A stretch of DNA of 64,000 nucleotides. Source: Rhodopirellula sp. P2. GTDB taxonomy: Bacteria > Planctomycetota > Planctomycetia > Pirellulales > Pirellulaceae. The notes under the pieces are model-generated. The model was not told the origin of the DNA. It searched no databases and saw only the letters and a program-made list of their open reading frames with translations. The stretch lies in NCBI RefSeq assembly GCF_028768465.1, contig NZ_CP118225.1:3639001-3703000 (forward strand). Reading direction: 5' to 3'. Within the stretch, counting starts at the first letter, position 1. Every line of letters begins with the position of its first letter. The position numbers and the translations under genes are program-made. Shown here in pieces: positions 1-9,540 of the stretch.

Positions 1-3000
1 GTGACACCGGCCGTGTGTACGTCCCACCGTTGTAGGCGTCCGCGATGTAGAGTTGATCGTCCGCATTGGGCAACGGGCGGTCAGTGGCAACGTACAGCGG
101 CACGTTCTCGAGCGTGAATGCTGGCAAGTGGGATTCGACATCCGCTGCCGTGTCGATGTTGAAGATCGACGTTTGTGGTTGGATGTTGATGCCATTTGGG
201 AAAAATGGATCCAGTGGGATCGTGTTGTACCCAGAAAATCCAATGCGATCTTCTACCACTCGGTCAACGGAATTGATTGGTTCCAGACGAACGTAGCGGT
301 TGTCCGCGTTTCCTTCGGGGACAAAAATCTCACCCGACTCGGATTGAACCGCGCTATCCGCGACTCCGTCTCCATCGTCGTCCTGCAGGAAGTGACCGAG
401 GTTGTCATATTGTCCCATCAAGGCGCTTGGTGTGACGCCGTTGCCCATGATCGCGATGTAGTACTCGCCACCGGTGGTCAAGTGGACGGGGCCGATGTAG
501 CCGTCCTTGGTGCCGAGCGATCCACGCGACAGATCGTCAATGTCTGGGTCCGAGTCAATCGTGTCCGGCTGATCGTCAGCGATGTTGGAGTCTCGACCGA
601 CGAAGATCAGCTGGCCATTGCCGTCATAAACAGCGAGCGTCGTGTCACCACGGTTCGCCTTGTCGGCGTAGTCCATGTCAAAGACGACAGCCACGGTGCC
701 GGCAGAGTCGTTGACGCCACTGATCACTTGGATGCCAGTTTGAGTCGCGTCAAAGCGATACCAGTCGACGTCCAGGTCGCGATTGGTCACGCCTTGCTCG
801 GTCCCCAGGTTGCCGGAGATCGAGATCGCTGCCATATCGCTTTGCAACAGACTTTGCAAAGGTTGAGCCTGCGCGAAGGTGTTGTTCGCCGCCGCCTGGA
901 CTTCGCCCGCTTCACCGAGGATGTGACTGCGAGCAGGCAATCCACTCACGTCGATGGCTGTGGTGGCATACCGCATGTCGGCGTACTGAATCGTACTGCC
1001 AGGATACTCATCGACTTGTTGCAATCGAATTTGCATTTGGTACTGGCCACTGCTGACGCCATCCAGCGATGTCGGCGTTGATCCCAGTGAACGGATCCGG
1101 ACGAAGTACCGGCCCACCGTGTCCGGGGTTCCTGGCAACACGAAGTGCATGCCAGCGTCTCGGAAGTTCTCCGAGTTGAAGTCACCACCCAGCAGTGGGT
1201 TCTGTTCCAGTGGCAACGCATTCAGCGTGCCGGGCAGACCGGTGTCGGTCGAACGCAGGGAACGAGCGATGACCGTTCCATTCGCATTCAAAACTTCGAT
1301 GACTGTGTCGAGAGAAGTGTCGGTCCGGTCGATGTCCAACCAGACCGGCGTACCGGCCGTTCCCTCGAAACTGTAGACGTCCAAATCGCTGGGTGAGTCA
1401 GGGCTGATGAACCCTTGGACTTCAAATCCGAGGCGTCGATTCTCGTCTCCGCTTTTCTGATCCGGGGCCAACGTGCCCACGAACTGGGCGACACCAGGGA
1501 AGGCATTTTCGTCCTTGCCTGCCGTCAGGGGCGTCTCACGTTCGCGAACGACGGCGACATTTCGATCGTTGCTGAATTCGTCGAACTCAAAACCACGCCA
1601 GTCACCCTTTTGTCCACCTGTCTGACCATCGTTTCCGGTGTCATACAAAAACGCCCCCGTCGGTGTGAAGCCAGCACCCACCGAATCGTCCTGCAGACTG
1701 GTCAAGATGACGGGGAACCCAGGTGAACCGGAAACGGTCACGGTGCCACCGATTCGGTCGATGATTTCGGCTGGTGTGCCGGTGGCGGTGAAGCCAGCGT
1801 TGTTGCCTTGCAGCTTGACAACCAACGAATCGCTGCCGCTGCTTCGCAGGGTCAGCCCACTGTTGGAATGATGGTTGCCCACCGTGATTTCGTTTTGCAG
1901 GACGTGAACGATGTCGGTGTCGTCCCAGATCGACTCGGTTGTCAGGACTTCTCCTCGCACCAACATTCCGTTGATGCCGTTGTTTTCGAACTGGTTCAGT
2001 CGAACCAGGGGACCGACGTTGTCGTCGAATTCCGCGAAAACTTCCAAGTTGCCAGTGCTCCGCCCGTAGTCTGGTTTGTTGGAGAACTGCAGTGAGTTGG
2101 CGTTGATGTTGATGGCGGGGCCGGCGTTGTCGACGATCTCGTTGCCAATGATGATCGGCTGGGCACCGCGAACGTAGATCGTGGCAGCAGCGTTGGCGCC
2201 GCGGCCGTTTCGGACGCCGGTCGCATTTCCATCTGCGTTGTCGCTGATCAGCGAGTTTGTGATTCGGACCTCCGCTTGATGAATTTCAATCACATTGAAA
2301 TTGGCGGATCCACCTTCGATGGACGAGTCGCCACCGCCGTAGGAAATGATGGCGTTGTCGATGCTGCCAGAACTGGTGTATCCAAAGTAGAAGCCACCCC
2401 AGTCGCCTGCTTGTCCTGCTGAATTGGGCGTGTTCGTCGTGTCATAGACACCGCTCCCGCCATATCGATCGTCATTGATGGACGTGAAAATGACAGGGCG
2501 ATTTTGGGTGCCTTCGGCGATGAGGGCGGAGCCTCCCGCCTCGGCTTCGATTCGCGACCCCGAAGATTTGATCACGATGCCTGGATCGACCAGCAAGCGA
2601 CCGGAATCACGAGCGGTCAATTCGCCCGTGACTTTGTCGAGATAACGCCCACCCGCGTTGCCCGCGATCACCAGGTTTTCTGTCAAGACGTGTGCGATGT
2701 CCGTGTCATTGAATCGCCCCGGTGTGGTCAGTTTCGTGACGACTTCGCCATCCTGAGTTTCAATTCGAATGAACAGACCATTGATCGTGTTGCCAGACAG
2801 ATAGTTGCCGACGATTTCAGGGCCGATTCGGCCGTTTGATTCATCGAAACTATCGGGGCTGGCTGAGACCGCAGCGCTGTTGCTGTCGGTGATCTGGTTG
2901 AACGCAATGGTTGGCCGAGCGTCGATGATGTGAATCGGGCTGAAGGAAGCCTCCGCAGAATCGACGAATACCTTGCCCCCACCATGACGAATGTCAGAGT

Positions 3001-6000
3001 GCGAGATGTAATTCAGGAACATCCCCGATGATTCCAAATCGGAATCATCACGCAGGACGATCCCGCCAAAGTCACCTGCAGACGGTGGATTGGCTGCCGA
3101 AGAACCCGTTGAGTTGCCACCAAACGTGCTGTCGAAATAGGATCGCAACCAGACCGGAGTGTCGGGGGTGCCCAGGACCTGCAAGGCTGAGGCGGAGCGG
3201 TCGATGTCAATCGACGAAGAGCCGACATCCAGATTGGCTTTGCGCATTTTGATCAACGCACCTGCGTCGATCATCGCGGTGACACCCTGTGGGACACGGA
3301 AGTCAGCCCCGTCTCGAAGTGCTGCGCCGCTGGTTGCGGTCCCGATCAGGTAAGGCTTGATATCCGCGGTCGTTGACGGGTCGCCGTCGGCGTCATTGCC
3401 GATGATCCGAACCAGGTTGGGCGTGTTCAGAAGCGTGTCCGATCCCGACAGGTCCAGACGATCGATCCCGGCCAATTCAACGGTTCGGCCGACCACCGTC
3501 GCAACGCCAGGCAGGACGGAGTTGATGGCATTTGCAGTCGCAGAGGCCGCATCCTCCGGTGATCCACCGGGGGCCAGCAGGATTCCACCAGGACCAAAGT
3601 CGAAGCTTTCAGTCACCGGGGTGCCACCAATGGTTTGAATGACCTCAAACGTGTCGGTGCCATCCAGCGTGTTGAGTCCCACCGTCGGGAACACGATTCG
3701 ATTGCCTGCACGCTCAAGCGCTTGGCCGATGTTGTCGAACGCGTCTCCCAGAGTGCCCGAGCCATCCAGTGCTGCCGCGTTCGGGTCATTCAACCGATCG
3801 ACGAACACCGTGGTGCTGGCATCGCTCGATTGGAAGTAGAAGGAGAACACGCCGCCAGGTGTGCCATCACGATCGCCGTCAATCGGCGTGCCGTCCACAT
3901 CTCGAAGAACGGAAGCCGACTCACCGTGGAATTTGAGTTCCAGCTCATAGATGCCATCGGTCGTTCCGCCAAAACCAGAGTCCGGGACCAGCGGGTTGTA
4001 GTCTTCGTTGTCGGTGCTGCTGACCCCGATCAGGTAGGTTCCTGCATCCAGTTCGACATTGAGGAAGGAGTCGTTGCCGAAGTAGCGATCATTGCGAGCG
4101 ACGATTTCGAGTGTTCCATCGTCATTCACTTCGAACAATGTCAGGACCGTGCTCAGGCCGCTTGGAGTCGACAATCGTTCGGCGAAGGTTTCGGCAGTGA
4201 ATTTGCCTGTCTCGCCAACCGCAAACTTGTAAAGATCGATGTCGGTTGCATTGGGAGGGGAAACCCGCTGCAGGTGAACGATGTCATGATCACCCGGCAG
4301 CACGTCGTTTGGCACGGCAGCGCCTTGAACGGATGGGATGTCATAAGAGTGGTTCAGGCCCAAGGAGTGACCAATCTCGTGCATCATGGTTTCTGTGAAA
4401 CCATCGCCAAAGAATCGGTTGGATTGGTTGTAGATGGAGCCGTTCAAAATCGCAAAGTTGTTGTTGGCAAGGCCTGCGACGCCATCGTTTGGACCGAGTC
4501 CTGGAGAGACGGCCCGGAAGTCACCCTTGCCGATCATCAGTTGATCTGCACCGGGGGAGGTCTCAGAGGTTTCGACAAACTCAAGCCCTGAAAGACTGGC
4601 GTAGATATCGAAGAGTGTGCGAACGATCTCCTTTTCTTTTTCGGTGATTAGGTTGATGTAGTCTTGCCCGTTGGTATCCGTCCCCAGCGTGCTGGGGAAG
4701 TAATAGCGAACAATGCTGATTGCCGAAGGAAGCTCCAAGCCGACTCCTTCGTTGTTTACGACATGTGGTTCGCGCTGAATCTCACGGTGGCCTGGTTCAT
4801 CTTCGCTGCCGACGCGTTGTGCAAGCGGAACGGATTGAGCCTGGATCTGCGAAGAAATGCGGACTCCCGACGCATCCAGTGTCACGGGGCTCGCTGGTGT
4901 TCCTGTCAGATCGCTGGCTGTCAGGAGGGTCGAGTTGTCATCATTGCTCGTCAGCGCGGCACTGGGGACAACCGGAGATCCACCCACTGGTGTGCCAGCT
5001 TCCCCGATGTCCAGGCGGTAGTTGCCCTCTGGGATGGGAGAGGAAAACAGGAGCGTGACCGTTCCAGCGGCGACGTCATAGGTCGCCAGATTGGGTTGCA
5101 AGGGGGCAAGTTGGTCGTCGGACTTGTCCGCGGTGGCGCGGGTATCGATGAGCCGATAGAACGCGGGGTTTTCTGCGTCACCCACGTCCAGCAGCTGTCC
5201 GTCGAAGTGCACGACAACCGTGTCGGATTGTTGGGTGAGAACGCCCTTGGGGTTGGCTTGGGTCGCGTTGGAGCGAACGATCGGTTGGGGGACGACCGCG
5301 ACAACCTGGGACCCACGGTTGAGCCGAAAGGTTGTTTCAAAGTTGTTGCCGCCGTCAAACGGAATTCCGGCGCGGCTTTGCAGTGGCGAGTTGCCTTCGC
5401 CGACCAGCACGATTTTGTAAAGGTCATCCGGGAAAGCAAACGACGGATCGAACGCGTTGTGAGCTGCACTGCTGGCTGGACGCAAGACGATCTGCTGCAG
5501 GTTGCTGGCTTCGATGCTTCCCGATTCCAGCAGTCCAACGTATCCCAGTTCGGCTTGGATGTCGTCGTCGATTGGGTTTCCGTTGATGTCCAGGTTGGCT
5601 GGGTTGGGGCCAAAGATTCCGTCTTCGCCAGCGCGAACCAATTTGACGGTGTCTGCGTTGATCGTGGCTTCGTCGAGGTCCGCCCCGCCGTTGAAGAACA
5701 GGTTGAATTCGTTGGGGGCTGATTCCAAGGTGTCGCCATTCTGGAGCAACCCCGAATCATCTGGCCGAATGGCAAGCAAAGTGGGGCCGACCAAGACGCG
5801 AGCGGAGTTCCCAACGGACATGCGATAGGCTTGAGAGTCGGTCCCTGAAAAAGCAGAAACCTCAATGGCATAAGACCCTTCTGCCAATTGAACTTTGGCG
5901 CGGAATTCAGCGTTGCCCAAGGTGTTGTCATTGGACAACGAAATTTGATTGCCGCTTCCATCCAGCAATCGGAATTGCAGATCTTGCTGACGTTGACGAT

Positions 6001-7243
6001 CGACGCCGTTGGGGGCGGCACCGCCCTGCTCTCCTTCGTCGTAGGCTGTGCCCACCGGTGTCACGACCAAGTCAATTTCGGTGGGCGAGTTCAGTGTGAA
6101 CGCGAAGACATCGATGTCCGTGTTGGGGTTGTCGATCGAGACATCGGTGATTGTCTGGGCTGCGAGGTCCAGGACGCCGAGGTTGATCGCGCTCGCCAAC
6201 GAGTCATTGGGCTCCATCGCGTCGCCGTACAACATGTTGATGTTGAAAACGTCGTCTTCTTGCGGGCCGTAGTAGTTCGCGCTGATGAATGGTTCCATCA
6301 GTTTGGTGCCATTGGTTGGCATCACATGGGCCAGTCCCAGGCCGTGGCCGATCTCGTGAGCGAGAATGTTTGTCAATTCGATGTTGAGATCGAAAGCAGA
6401 GTTGGCCGTGTCCGAGTAGTAACTGTCGGTGGTGTCGATGATCATGTCGCCATCGAGCCCGTTGGCGCCAAAGCCATACGGTGGGTAGTTCGCGGCCAGA
6501 ACGTTGTAGTTCCCATCGATCGCTGCGCCAGCGATCCGCAAATCGGCCCGCACGTCCGCTTCCCCGATGCTCGCCGCACCTGCCCAAGGCGCCCGATCGT
6601 CGTCGTCTTCATAGACGAAATTCAGACCCGTTCCGACAGACCACACGTCGTAGACATTGGCAAAGATTCCGAACCACGGTTTTTCTGTGATCTCGTTGGT
6701 CGCTCCGCTTCCATAGACACTGTCCAGGAATGCGACCAGTTCGCTGTTGCCGGTTGTGTTCCCCGTGTTCGGGTCCAGCATGGGCGTTCCATCGGGAACG
6801 ATGCTCCAGGTCAACGTGATTGGGTCGCCTAGGTTGGGAGCCCCATTTGGATTCAGTGCCGAAGTGCGCCAGCGCAGCGGGTCCGCTGGATTGAACAGAA
6901 TCGGTTGAAGCTGAGGCCCAAACTGGAAGGAGGGAAGTTTGGTGCCGGAAGTGATCGGGGCGTGCCCGTCGTCGTGTTCCGCTTCCCATTGCTCAATCGT
7001 TTCTGACGGCGTGCCGGGAGCGAACACGGGGTGAGCGACCAAGCCCAATTCCGCGGCCAGCAGTTCGCGTTTTTCGAGCGTTTCGTGGTTCAGACGGCGG
7101 TCGGCGGTCTGCCATTTGCTTCGACGTTCGTTGCGGGCTCGACGACTTTTCGACAAGCGTTGGCCTTGTTCGCTTCGTCCTGTTTGAGAGGAAGCGTCTG
7201 AAACTGCGTTGCCCAACATGGTCTGAAAGCGGCGAAGCGTCAT
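1..7243 (-). CDS. Giant secreted protein with two matrixin-type metalloprotease motifs (3' end off-window)
   Basis: An uninterrupted minus-strand frame starts with ATG at 7243 and is still open at position 1 (about 2414 codons seen), so the C-terminus is missing. Near the N-terminus TLEKRELLAAE matches the planctomycete extracellular-protein signature LExRxLLA. Two zinc-protease motifs of the HExxHxxGxxH type are visible: HEIGHGLGLAH from about residue 296 and HEIGHSLGLNH from about residue 955. They are followed by several pre-peptidase C-terminal-like beta segments (recognisable by D-x-D-x-(F/Y)-x-F and acidic turns), then right-handed parallel-beta-helix-like stretches with repeated ILDARPTI/NxI patterns. 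Likely a cell-surface or secreted protease/adhesin. The N-terminal 60 residues are basic and serine-rich rather than a classical signal peptide, which is common in these planctomycete proteins. Plus-strand ORFs over this stretch are shadows. Substrate unknown. Confidence 0.85.
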   Translation of the reverse strand, partial: MTLRRFQTMLGNAVSDASSQTGRSEQGQRLSKSRRARNERRSKWQTADRRLNHETLEKRELLAAELGLVAHPVFAPGTPSETIEQWEAEHDDGHAPITSGTKLPSFQFGPQLQPILFNPADPLRWRTSALNPNGAPNLGDPITLTWSIVPDGTPMLDPNTGNTTGNSELVAFLDSVYGSGATNEITEKPWFGIFANVYDVWSVGTGLNFVYEDDDDRAPWAGAASIGEADVRADLRIAGAAIDGNYNVLAANYPPYGFGANGLDGDMIIDTTDSYYSDTANSAFDLNIELTNILAHEIGHGLGLAHVMPTNGTKLMEPFISANYYGPQEDDVFNINMLYGDAMEPNDSLASAINLGVLDLAAQTITDVSIDNPNTDIDVFAFTLNSPTEIDLVVTPVGTAYDEGEQGGAAPNGVDRQRQQDLQFRLLDGSGNQISLSNDNTLGNAEFRAKVQLAEGSYAIEVSAFSGTDSQAYRMSVGNSARVLVGPTLLAIRPDDSGLLQNGDTLESAPNEFNLFFNGGADLDEATINADTVKLVRAGEDGIFGPNPANLDINGNPIDDDIQAELGYVGLLESGSIEASNLQQIVLRPASSAAHNAFDPSFAFPDDLYKIVLVGEGNSPLQSRAGIPFDGGNNFETTFRLNRGSQVVAVVPQPIVRSNATQANPKGVLTQQSDTVVVHFDGQLLDVGDAENPAFYRLIDTRATADKSDDQLAPLQPNLATYDVAAGTVTLLFSSPIPEGNYRLDIGEAGTPVGGSPVVPSAALTSNDDNSTLLTASDLTGTPASPVTLDASGVRISSQIQAQSVPLAQRVGSEDEPGHREIQREPHVVNNEGVGLELPSAISIVRYYFPSTLGTDTNGQDYINLITEKEKEIVRTLFDIYASLSGLEFVETSETSPGADQLMIGKGDFRAVSPGLGPNDGVAGLANNNFAILNGSIYNQSNRFFGDGFTETMMHEIGHSLGLNHSYDIPSVQGAAVPNDVLPGDHDIVHLQRVSPPNATDIDLYKFAVGETGKFTAETFAERLSTPSGLSTVLTLFEVNDDGTLEIVARNDRYFGNDSFLNVELDAGTYLIGVSSTDNEDYNPLVPDSGFGGTTDGIYELELKFHGESASVLRDVDGTPIDGDRDGTPGGVFSFYFQSSDASTTVFVDRLNDPNAAALDGSGTLGDAFDNIGQALERAGNRIVFPTVGLNTLDGTDTFEVIQTIGGTPVTESFDFGPGGILLAPGGSPEDAASATANAINSVLPGVATVVGRTVELAGIDRLDLSGSDTLLNTPNLVRIIGNDADGDPSTTADIKPYLIGTATSGAALRDGADFRVPQGVTAMIDAGALIKMRKANLDVGSSSIDIDRSASALQVLGTPDTPVWLRSYFDSTFGGNSTGSSAANPPSAGDFGGIVLRDDSDLESSGMFLNYISHSDIRHGGGKVFVDSAEASFSPIHIIDARPTIAFNQITDSNSAAVSASPDSFDESNGRIGPEIVGNYLSGNTINGLFIRIETQDGEVVTKLTTPGRFNDTDIAHVLTENLVIAGNAGGRYLDKVTGELTARDSGRLLVDPGIVIKSSGSRIEAEAGGSALIAEGTQNRPVIFTSINDDRYGGSGVYDTTNTPNSAGQAGDWGGFYFGYTSSGSIDNAIISYGGGDSSIEGGSANFNVIEIHQAEVRITNSLISDNADGNATGVRNGRGANAAATIYVRGAQPIIIGNEIVDNAGPAININANSLQFSNKPDYGRSTGNLEVFAEFDDNVGPLVRLNQFENNGINGMLVRGEVLTTESIWDDTDIVHVLQNEITVGNHHSNSGLTLRSSGSDSLVVKLQGNNAGFTATGTPAEIIDRIGGTVTVSGSPGFPVILTSLQDDSVGAGFTPTGAFLYDTGNDGQTGGQKGDWRGFEFDEFSNDRNVAVVRERETPLTAGKDENAFPGVAQFVGTLAPDQKSGDENRRLGFEVQGFISPDSPSDLDVYSFEGTAGTPVWLDIDRTDTSLDTVIEVLNANGTVIARSLRSTDTGLPGTLNALPLEQNPLLGGDFNSENFRDAGMHFVLPGTPDTVGRYFVRIRSLGSTPTSLDGVSSGQYQMQIRLQQVDEYPGSTIQYADMRYATTAIDVSGLPARSHILGEAGEVQAAANNTFAQAQPLQSLLQSDMAAISISGNLGTEQGVTNRDLDVDWYRFDATQTGIQVISGVNDSAGTVAVVFDMDYADKANRGDTTLAVYDGNGQLIFVGRDSNIADDQPDTIDSDPDIDDLSRGSLGTKDGYIGPVHLTTGGEYYIAIMGNGVTPSALMGQYDNLGHFLQDDDGDGVADSAVQSESGEIFVPEGNADNRYVRLEPINSVDRVVEDRIGFSGYNTIPLDPFFPNGINIQPQTSIFNIDTAADVESHLPAFTLENVPLYVATDRPLPNADDQLYIADAYNGGTYTRPVS

Positions 7244-7799
7244 GAGAAACTCAAAGAATGAAGGGATCCAGCCACGGTCACCGTGACAGCGAAGCGAATC
7301 GAAAGATCAAATGAAAAGTCGAAAAATGTCGTTCATTGCAGGCTAGAACACCCCCGTCACGTCCTCGGTGGGGGCGCAATGGGGGCTAGCCGGACCTATG
7401 AAGATAATTGGATTGTCAACTCGGCGTCGAGAAACTGCTCAGAAAATCTGTCAATTCGACGTTACAGTCGTTGCAAACCAAACGGGCGAAAGCCCCAAAT
7501 GGACTCGCGAGGCCAGCCAAATAGAGTTCACCGCCCGATCTCGATCCATCGTGGCCTGTCTCGGGGCAGCCTTGGATGCTCGGATTGGCGGGATGCCGAC
7601 GGATCGGATTTCAGCCGCGTCGATGCGGATTGAAGCTCGAAGATCAATCTACGAAACTTCGGGGCTGGCTTGGGGTTCATTTCTAGGTACGCTTGGAAGC
7701 ACGCCCTGCCCGCGGATGGTGAACCAGCCAGCCGATCAACGGCACCAACCAGGGGGCGTCCTTCCTATTCCTTCCCACCTATGCAGAATGTTTTGATTC
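7244..7799. other. Divergent intergenic region
   Basis: 556 bases between the minus-strand giant protein and the plus-strand pseudopilin operon. It must hold both promoters. Overlapping short plus-strand ORFs (7283-7633, 7368-7796) have no recognisable protein features and no good start context. I see no RNA gene or strong terminator here. Confidence 0.5.
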
Positions 7800-8279
7800 A
7801 TGACGCTCACTGATCGCCATTGTGTGGCTCGTCGACCTCATCGCCAACGCGTGACTCTGGCTCATCCGCTCGCCCGCCGTTCGGCGTCCGCTGCTCGGGC
7901 CGGCTTCACCTTGTTGGAATTGCTGTTGGTGCTTTCGATCTTGGTCGTGATTGGCGGGATCGTGCTGGTGAACATCACCGGTGCCCAAGCCGAAGCGAAT
8001 GTGAATGCGACGATGACCCAGCTCAACTCGCTCAAAAGCAACATCCAGATGTACCAAATCCGGATGAACTCGCTGCCGGAAACGTTGGAACAACTTCGCG
8101 ATGGTCCCAGCGACTCGGCGAAAAAGGCCAAGTGGGTCGCTCCGATCATCACTGAAATCCCAATGGACGCCTGGGGCAACGCTCTGACTTACAGCGTGAA
8201 TGGAAACACGTTTGAGATCCGCAGTGGCGGAATCGACGGTCAAGTCAACACGGATGATGACATCATTGTGTCAGGCTGA
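7800..8279 (+). CDS. gspG: Major pseudopilin, GspG family
   Basis: 159 aa. After a long basic leader of about 34 residues comes the prepilin site AG^FTLLELLLV, with the conserved Glu at +5 and a hydrophobic N-terminal helix, so it should be cut and N-methylated by a PilD-type peptidase. The C-terminal half carries the GspG features: a PMDAWGN motif and a D-G-x-x-N-T-D-D-D calcium-site-like end (GGIDGQVNTDDDI). GspG polymers form the body of the type II secretion pseudopilus at the inner membrane/periplasm. First gene of a seven-gene operon; the next start is 5 bases downstream. The leader is longer than in proteobacteria, as often seen in planctomycetes. Confidence 0.9.
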   Translation: MTLTDRHCVARRPHRQRVTLAHPLARRSASAARAGFTLLELLLVLSILVVIGGIVLVNITGAQAEANVNATMTQLNSLKSNIQMYQIRMNSLPETLEQLRDGPSDSAKKAKWVAPIITEIPMDAWGNALTYSVNGNTFEIRSGGIDGQVNTDDDIIVSG

Positions 8280-8284
8280 TCGCC

Positions 8285-9016
8285 ATGACGCACTCGTCTC
8301 ACGCTGATCTCCGTTCACGCTCTGCGGTCACTGCCCACGCTGCTTTCACTTTGTTGGAACTGTTGCTGGCGATGGCGGTGTTTGCGGCCATCGCCGCCGT
8401 GGTCATCCCAACCGCCGGGGCTTTGTTGTCCGATCGAAGGTTGGTTCGCGGAACCGATCAGCTGGCCGCTGAGATGACGCGTTTGCGAGTGCGTGCGATG
8501 CGAGACGGGCGGGTGATGGTTCTGCGTCCGGCCGAGGCGAGTTTTGTGGATGCGTCGGGGGCGAACCAATCCAATGCCTGGATCGTTTCCCCGTTGAACT
8601 CAGCTGCCGACGGCATCCAAGCGGCTGACCAATCGGGATCTCAGTCGTCGTTGCTGTCCGGAGCCTCCCAGACCTTGGACGCCACCGCGGTCGCGCCCGT
8701 GCAAGCGGACGCCCGAGTCATTCAAATGCCCGAAGGGGTCACGATCACGACCGTGCTGACTTCGCCGGTTGGTGGTCAAAGCAGCGCGGAAGCAGCGACG
8801 TTGTTGATCAACGCTGCCGAATCGACCACCGCCACCGTGCCGGGCACCAATGGCGAAGAGGTCCTGACCGCTTCTTCGGATTTTCCACCCATCTACTTTT
8901 ATCCCACCGGTCAAACGAGCAATGCGAGAATCACGCTGAGTCACATCGAAGCTGGCTCGGGAGCGGTTCTGCTGCGTGGTTTGACTGGCGACACCAGCGT
9001 TGAGGTGTCACCGTGA
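8285..9016 (+). CDS. gspH: Minor pseudopilin, GspH-like
   Basis: 243 aa. A class-III prepilin motif without Gly at -1 (HAA^FTLLELLLAM) precedes a hydrophobic helix. The following ETDQLAxEMxxLRxRAM-like region (LAAEMTRLRVRAM) is typical of GspH/FimT pseudopilins. Sits between GspG and GspI, the standard order in type II secretion operons. Its stop overlaps the GTG start of the next gene by four bases, indicating translational coupling. The central part is Ala/Ser/Thr-rich and longer than classical GspH. Assignment is by motif and gene order; the replaced Gly-1 makes processing efficiency uncertain. Confidence 0.75.
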   Translation: MTHSSHADLRSRSAVTAHAAFTLLELLLAMAVFAAIAAVVIPTAGALLSDRRLVRGTDQLAAEMTRLRVRAMRDGRVMVLRPAEASFVDASGANQSNAWIVSPLNSAADGIQAADQSGSQSSLLSGASQTLDATAVAPVQADARVIQMPEGVTITTVLTSPVGGQSSAEAATLLINAAESTTATVPGTNGEEVLTASSDFPPIYFYPTGQTSNARITLSHIEAGSGAVLLRGLTGDTSVEVSP

Positions 9017-9540
9017 ACGCTCGAGTCACTGTTCTGTCGTCGCTTTGCCGTTCACGCAATTCTCGCAATTCGCACCGCCGTGGATTCTCGTTGCTCGAGA
9101 TGATGTTGTCGCTGGCGATTTTGGGGGTCTCACTCGGGATTCTTGCTCAGATCGCTGGGACTGGCACCGATGCGGCCCGCGAAGCCCGTGACCTCAGCCA
9201 AGCTCGTTTGATCGCATCAAGCAAAATGTCGGAACTCCTGGTTTCGGCTTCGACCGGAGTCTCGCCCGCAGCAACTCCCGCGACGCCAGTGGAGGCGATG
9301 GACACCGACGCATCGACCACCTTTCAGGTGCAAATCGATGTGGTCCCGGCTCCCATGGAAGGCATGTTGGCGGTTCGCGTGAGTGTGGAAGCATTGGATC
9401 CCGACGGTGGCCCATCGCTGGCAACTTATTCGTTGACCCGCTGGATGATCGACCCCTTGTTGGGGCTGAAGGAATTGGCGGAAGAAGAAGCCGCGTTGCG
9501 AGAGGAGGCGGCCAGTGCCGAATCGACTTCCATTGAATAG
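9013..9540 (+). CDS. gspI: Minor pseudopilin, GspI-like
   Basis: 175 aa, GTG start overlapping the gspH stop as GTGA. The prepilin motif RRG^FSLLEMML is followed by a hydrophobic helix and then LIASSKMSELL, corresponding to the conserved A-x-N-x-x-x-E region of GspI. GspI, J and K form the tip complex of the type II secretion pseudopilus. The C-terminus is Glu/Ala-rich. The downstream gspJ start lies 26 bases inside this gene. Moderately confident of the exact Gsp letter; highly confident that it is a pseudopilin. Confidence 0.8.
   Translation: MNARVTVLSSLCRSRNSRNSHRRGFSLLEMMLSLAILGVSLGILAQIAGTGTDAAREARDLSQARLIASSKMSELLVSASTGVSPAATPATPVEAMDTDASTTFQVQIDVVPAPMEGMLAVRVSVEALDPDGGPSLATYSLTRWMIDPLLGLKELAEEEAALREEAASAESTSIE

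Noticed and set aside
53-1081. Plus-strand ORF of 342 codons opposite the giant protein
   Set aside because: Antisense shadow of a GC-rich coding frame; no domains. The same applies to 3635-4591, 4664-5722 and 5888-6832.
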